From Bacillota bacterium (GTDB lineage Bacteria; Bacillota; Clostridia; Christensenellales; Aristaeellaceae), in the NCBI GenBank assembly GCA_023443705.1, contig JAEZTD010000326.1, forward strand, positions 1 through 7,478: a DNA stretch of 7,478 nt, written 5' to 3'. Made by a program: the position numbers and the translations under genes. This document shows positions 5,809 to 7,478 of the stretch, piece after piece. The notes beneath the pieces are model-generated. The model saw nothing but the letters and a program-made list of their open reading frames with translations. It did not search any database and was not told the origin of the DNA. The first letter of the stretch is position 1, and each line of letters begins with the position of its first letter.

Positions 5809-5902
5809 CCCCCACCGAGCCTTTTCCGTAGAATTAATCCTCCGAACGTCCGCAATGTACGGGTTTCGGGCCATGCTACAAGGGAATTAACGGAAGCGTA
5901 AT

Positions 5903-5931
5903 TTGACTTCTCTTGCCCTCCGCTCTATAAT
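5903..5931 (+). promoter_or_regulatory. clpB promoter (sigma-A type)
   Basis: TTGACT (5903-5908) and TATAAT (5926-5931) have a 17-nt spacer. The predicted start is near 5938, so the leader is about 30 nt. It contains a strong ribosome site AAGGAAGGA (5955-5963), 5 nt before the ATG. No CIRCE (HrcA) palindrome is present, so any heat-shock control must come from another repressor. Confidence 0.85.
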
Positions 5932-5948
5932 GGTCAAAGAAGATCAGT
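5932..5948 (+). promoter_or_regulatory. Possible CtsR operator at the clpB start site
   Basis: The CtsR repressor of Bacillota binds a tandem heptad of the form RGTCAAA-NAN-RGTCAAA. Here GGTCAAA (5932-5938) is a perfect first heptad. GAA (5939-5941) fits the spacer, and GATCAGT (5942-5948) matches the second heptad at 4 of 7 positions. The site directly abuts the -10 box and covers the expected transcription start, where a repressor would work. A second degenerate match in the opposite orientation overlaps the -35 box (5902-5918), but the -35 sequence itself explains half of it. Confidence 0.45.
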
Positions 5949-5968
5949 TTTGAGAAGGAAGGATTTCC

Positions 5969-7478
5969 ATGAACGCTCAGAAATTCACGCAAAAGTCGCT
6001 GGAGGCAATCCACGCGGCGCAAAATATCGCGATTCAATACCAGAATCAGCAGGTGGATCAGCCCCATCTGCTGGTTGCGCTGGCCGATCAGGAGGGCGGG
6101 CTGGTTCCCGAGCTCCTGAAAAAGCTGGGAGCGGAGCCCGAGGCGGTCATCAGGGCCTGTGAGCAGCTGATCGCGCGCATCCCGAAGGTCAGCGGCGGCG
6201 GCCGCGCCCAGGGCACCGTGTACGTATCGCAGGATCTGGACAGGACGCTGGTGGAGGCGGAGCAGACGGCGGAGCGCATGACGGATGAATATGTGTCCGT
6301 CGAGCACATCCTGCTCGCGCTCTTCGATACCGCCGGCCCTTCCATGAAGGAGCAGTTCCGGCGCTTCAATCTACGCAAGGATGCGCTTTTAACGGCGCTG
6401 CAATCGGTGCGCGGCGGCCAGCGGGTGACGAGCGACCAGCCTGAGGCCACCTACGACGCGCTCAAAAAGTACGGCCAGGATCTGGTGGAATTGGCCCGGA
6501 GACAGAAGCTGGACCCGGTGATCGGCCGCGACAGCGAAATCCGGAACGTCGTACGCATCCTGTCCCGGAAGACGAAGAACAACCCGGTGCTGATCGGCGA
6601 GCCCGGCGTCGGCAAGACCGCCATCGCCGAGGGGCTCGCCCAACGCATCGTGCGCGGCGACGTGCCGGATTCTCTGAAGGAGCGACAGATCTTCGCGCTG
6701 GACATGGGCGCGCTGATCGCGGGCGCGAAGTTCCGCGGCGAATTCGAGGAGCGCCTGAAGGCGGTGCTGGCGGAGATCAAGAAGTCGGAGGGCAAGATCA
6801 TCCTGTTCATCGACGAGCTCCATCTGATCGTCGGCGCCGGCAAGACCGAGGGCTCGATGGACGCGGGCAACCTTTTGAAGCCCATGCTGGCCCGGGGCGA
6901 GTTGCACTGCATCGGCGCAACGACCCTCGACGAGTACCGCAGGTACATCGAGAAGGACGCGGCGCTGGAGCGCAGGTTCCAGCCGGTGGTGGTGGGCGAG
7001 CCGACGGTGGAAGACACCATCTCCATCCTGCGCGGGCTCAAGGAGCGCTACGAGGTCTTCCACGGCGTCAAGATCACCGACCAGGCGCTGATCGCGGCGG
7101 CCACCCTCTCAAACCGCTACGTCACCGACCGCTTCCTTCCGGACAAGGCCATTGACCTCGTGGACGAGGCCTGCGCGATGATCCGCACCGAGATTGACTC
7201 CATGCCCACCGAATTGGACGAAATCTCGCGCAAGATCATGCAGCACGAAATCGAAGAGGCGGCGCTCAAGAAGGAGACGGGCTCGCTCGCAAAGGAGCAT
7301 CTGGCCGAAATCCAGAAGGAACTGGCCGACATGCGCGAGCAGTTCAAGGAGATGAAGGCGCGCTGGGAGCGTGAGAAGGGCGCCATCGGCACGGTGCAGA
7401 AACTCCGCGAGGAGATCGAAAAGGTTAACGCCGAAATTGAGCTCGCCCAGCGCCAGTACGACCTGAACCGGGCTGCCG
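5969..7478 (+). CDS. clpB: ATP-dependent disaggregase ClpB (N-terminal 503 residues, cut by window end)
   Basis: A Hsp100 AAA+ chaperone that, with DnaK, pulls proteins out of aggregates through its hexameric pore. The window holds 503 of an expected 860 or so residues, with no stop or frameshift. Domains in order: Clp N-domain double repeat (about 1-148), linker, then first AAA+ module (about 160-405). That module has Walker A GEPGVGKT (210-217), pore loop GAKFRGEFEERL (252-263; Phe 255 where E. coli has Tyr), Walker B with acidic pair D282-E283 (LFIDELH), and sensor GATTLDEYR (316-324). It also has two candidate arginine fingers, R335-R336 (ALERRF). From about 408 begins the charged, heptad-rich coiled coil of the middle (M) domain, which marks ClpB as against ClpA and fits ClpB better than ClpC. 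The second AAA+ module lies outside the window. ATG 5969 has an excellent ribosome site (5955-5963). The gene has its own promoter, divergent from glyA, with a possible CtsR site. Confidence 0.97.
   Translation, partial: MNAQKFTQKSLEAIHAAQNIAIQYQNQQVDQPHLLVALADQEGGLVPELLKKLGAEPEAVIRACEQLIARIPKVSGGGRAQGTVYVSQDLDRTLVEAEQTAERMTDEYVSVEHILLALFDTAGPSMKEQFRRFNLRKDALLTALQSVRGGQRVTSDQPEATYDALKKYGQDLVELARRQKLDPVIGRDSEIRNVVRILSRKTKNNPVLIGEPGVGKTAIAEGLAQRIVRGDVPDSLKERQIFALDMGALIAGAKFRGEFEERLKAVLAEIKKSEGKIILFIDELHLIVGAGKTEGSMDAGNLLKPMLARGELHCIGATTLDEYRRYIEKDAALERRFQPVVVGEPTVEDTISILRGLKERYEVFHGVKITDQALIAAATLSNRYVTDRFLPDKAIDLVDEACAMIRTEIDSMPTELDEISRKIMQHEIEEAALKKETGSLAKEHLAEIQKELADMREQFKEMKARWEREKGAIGTVQKLREEIEKVNAEIELAQRQYDLNRAA

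Noticed and set aside
5809..5900. Imperfect inverted repeats between the glyA and clpB promoters (for example CCGAAC at 5842 with GTTTCGG at 5863; TTCCGT at 5824 with ACGGAA at 5890)
   Set aside because: Stems are short and bulged or widely separated and match no operator I know. They are within chance for this length, so no feature is called.
5748..5968. CIRCE (HrcA) operator or riboswitch upstream of clpB or glyA
   Set aside because: I found no TTAGCACTC-N9-GAGTGCTAA palindrome, and the leaders of about 30-40 nt are too short for a known riboswitch.
6389..7063. 224-codon open frame on the minus strand
   Set aside because: It is antisense to the first AAA+ module of clpB, with no features of its own.

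Overview
The window reads as a stretch of ordinary chromosome from a GC-rich Bacillota (Clostridia-like) bacterium. GC looks to be around 60% by eye; I did not compute it. The lineage call rests on typical sigma-A promoters with exact 17-nt spacers, strong Shine-Dalgarno sites, the gene repertoire, and a possible CtsR-type operator at clpB. No sequence search was possible, so the organism is an inference.

Layout: (1) 35-2325, + strand: two tandem CNNM/CorC-type (DUF21 + CBS pair) membrane proteins, evidently an old duplication. The first lacks the C-terminal CorC_HlyC domain and has altered signature motifs. The second is canonical, and a clean intrinsic terminator at 2341-2364 closes the unit. 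(2) 2377-4136, + strand: a perfect-consensus promoter drives an unrecognised 226-residue protein with two membrane segments, followed 34 nt later by a type I (cytoplasmic, AnsA-like) L-asparaginase. (3) 4137-4478: a gene-free stretch of about 340 bp packed with inverted repeats, including two near-identical GC-rich palindromes about 220 bp apart. It lies between the convergent ends of the asparaginase gene and glyA. (4) 4479-5732, - strand: serine hydroxymethyltransferase (glyA) with its own promoter. (5) 5733-5968: a divergent promoter region. (6) 5969-end, + strand: the first 503 residues of the disaggregase ClpB, cut by the window edge.

The genes do not form one pathway: ion transport, an orphan membrane protein, asparagine catabolism, one-carbon metabolism and protein quality control sit side by side. 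I see no phage, IS, CRISPR, toxin-antitoxin or biosynthetic cluster, and no clear undescribed system. The parts most worth a second look are the hairpin-rich intergenic region, the orphan 2-TM protein with its very strong promoter, very short leader and overlapping 3-codon ORF, the CtsR-like site at clpB, and the divergence between the tandem transporters.
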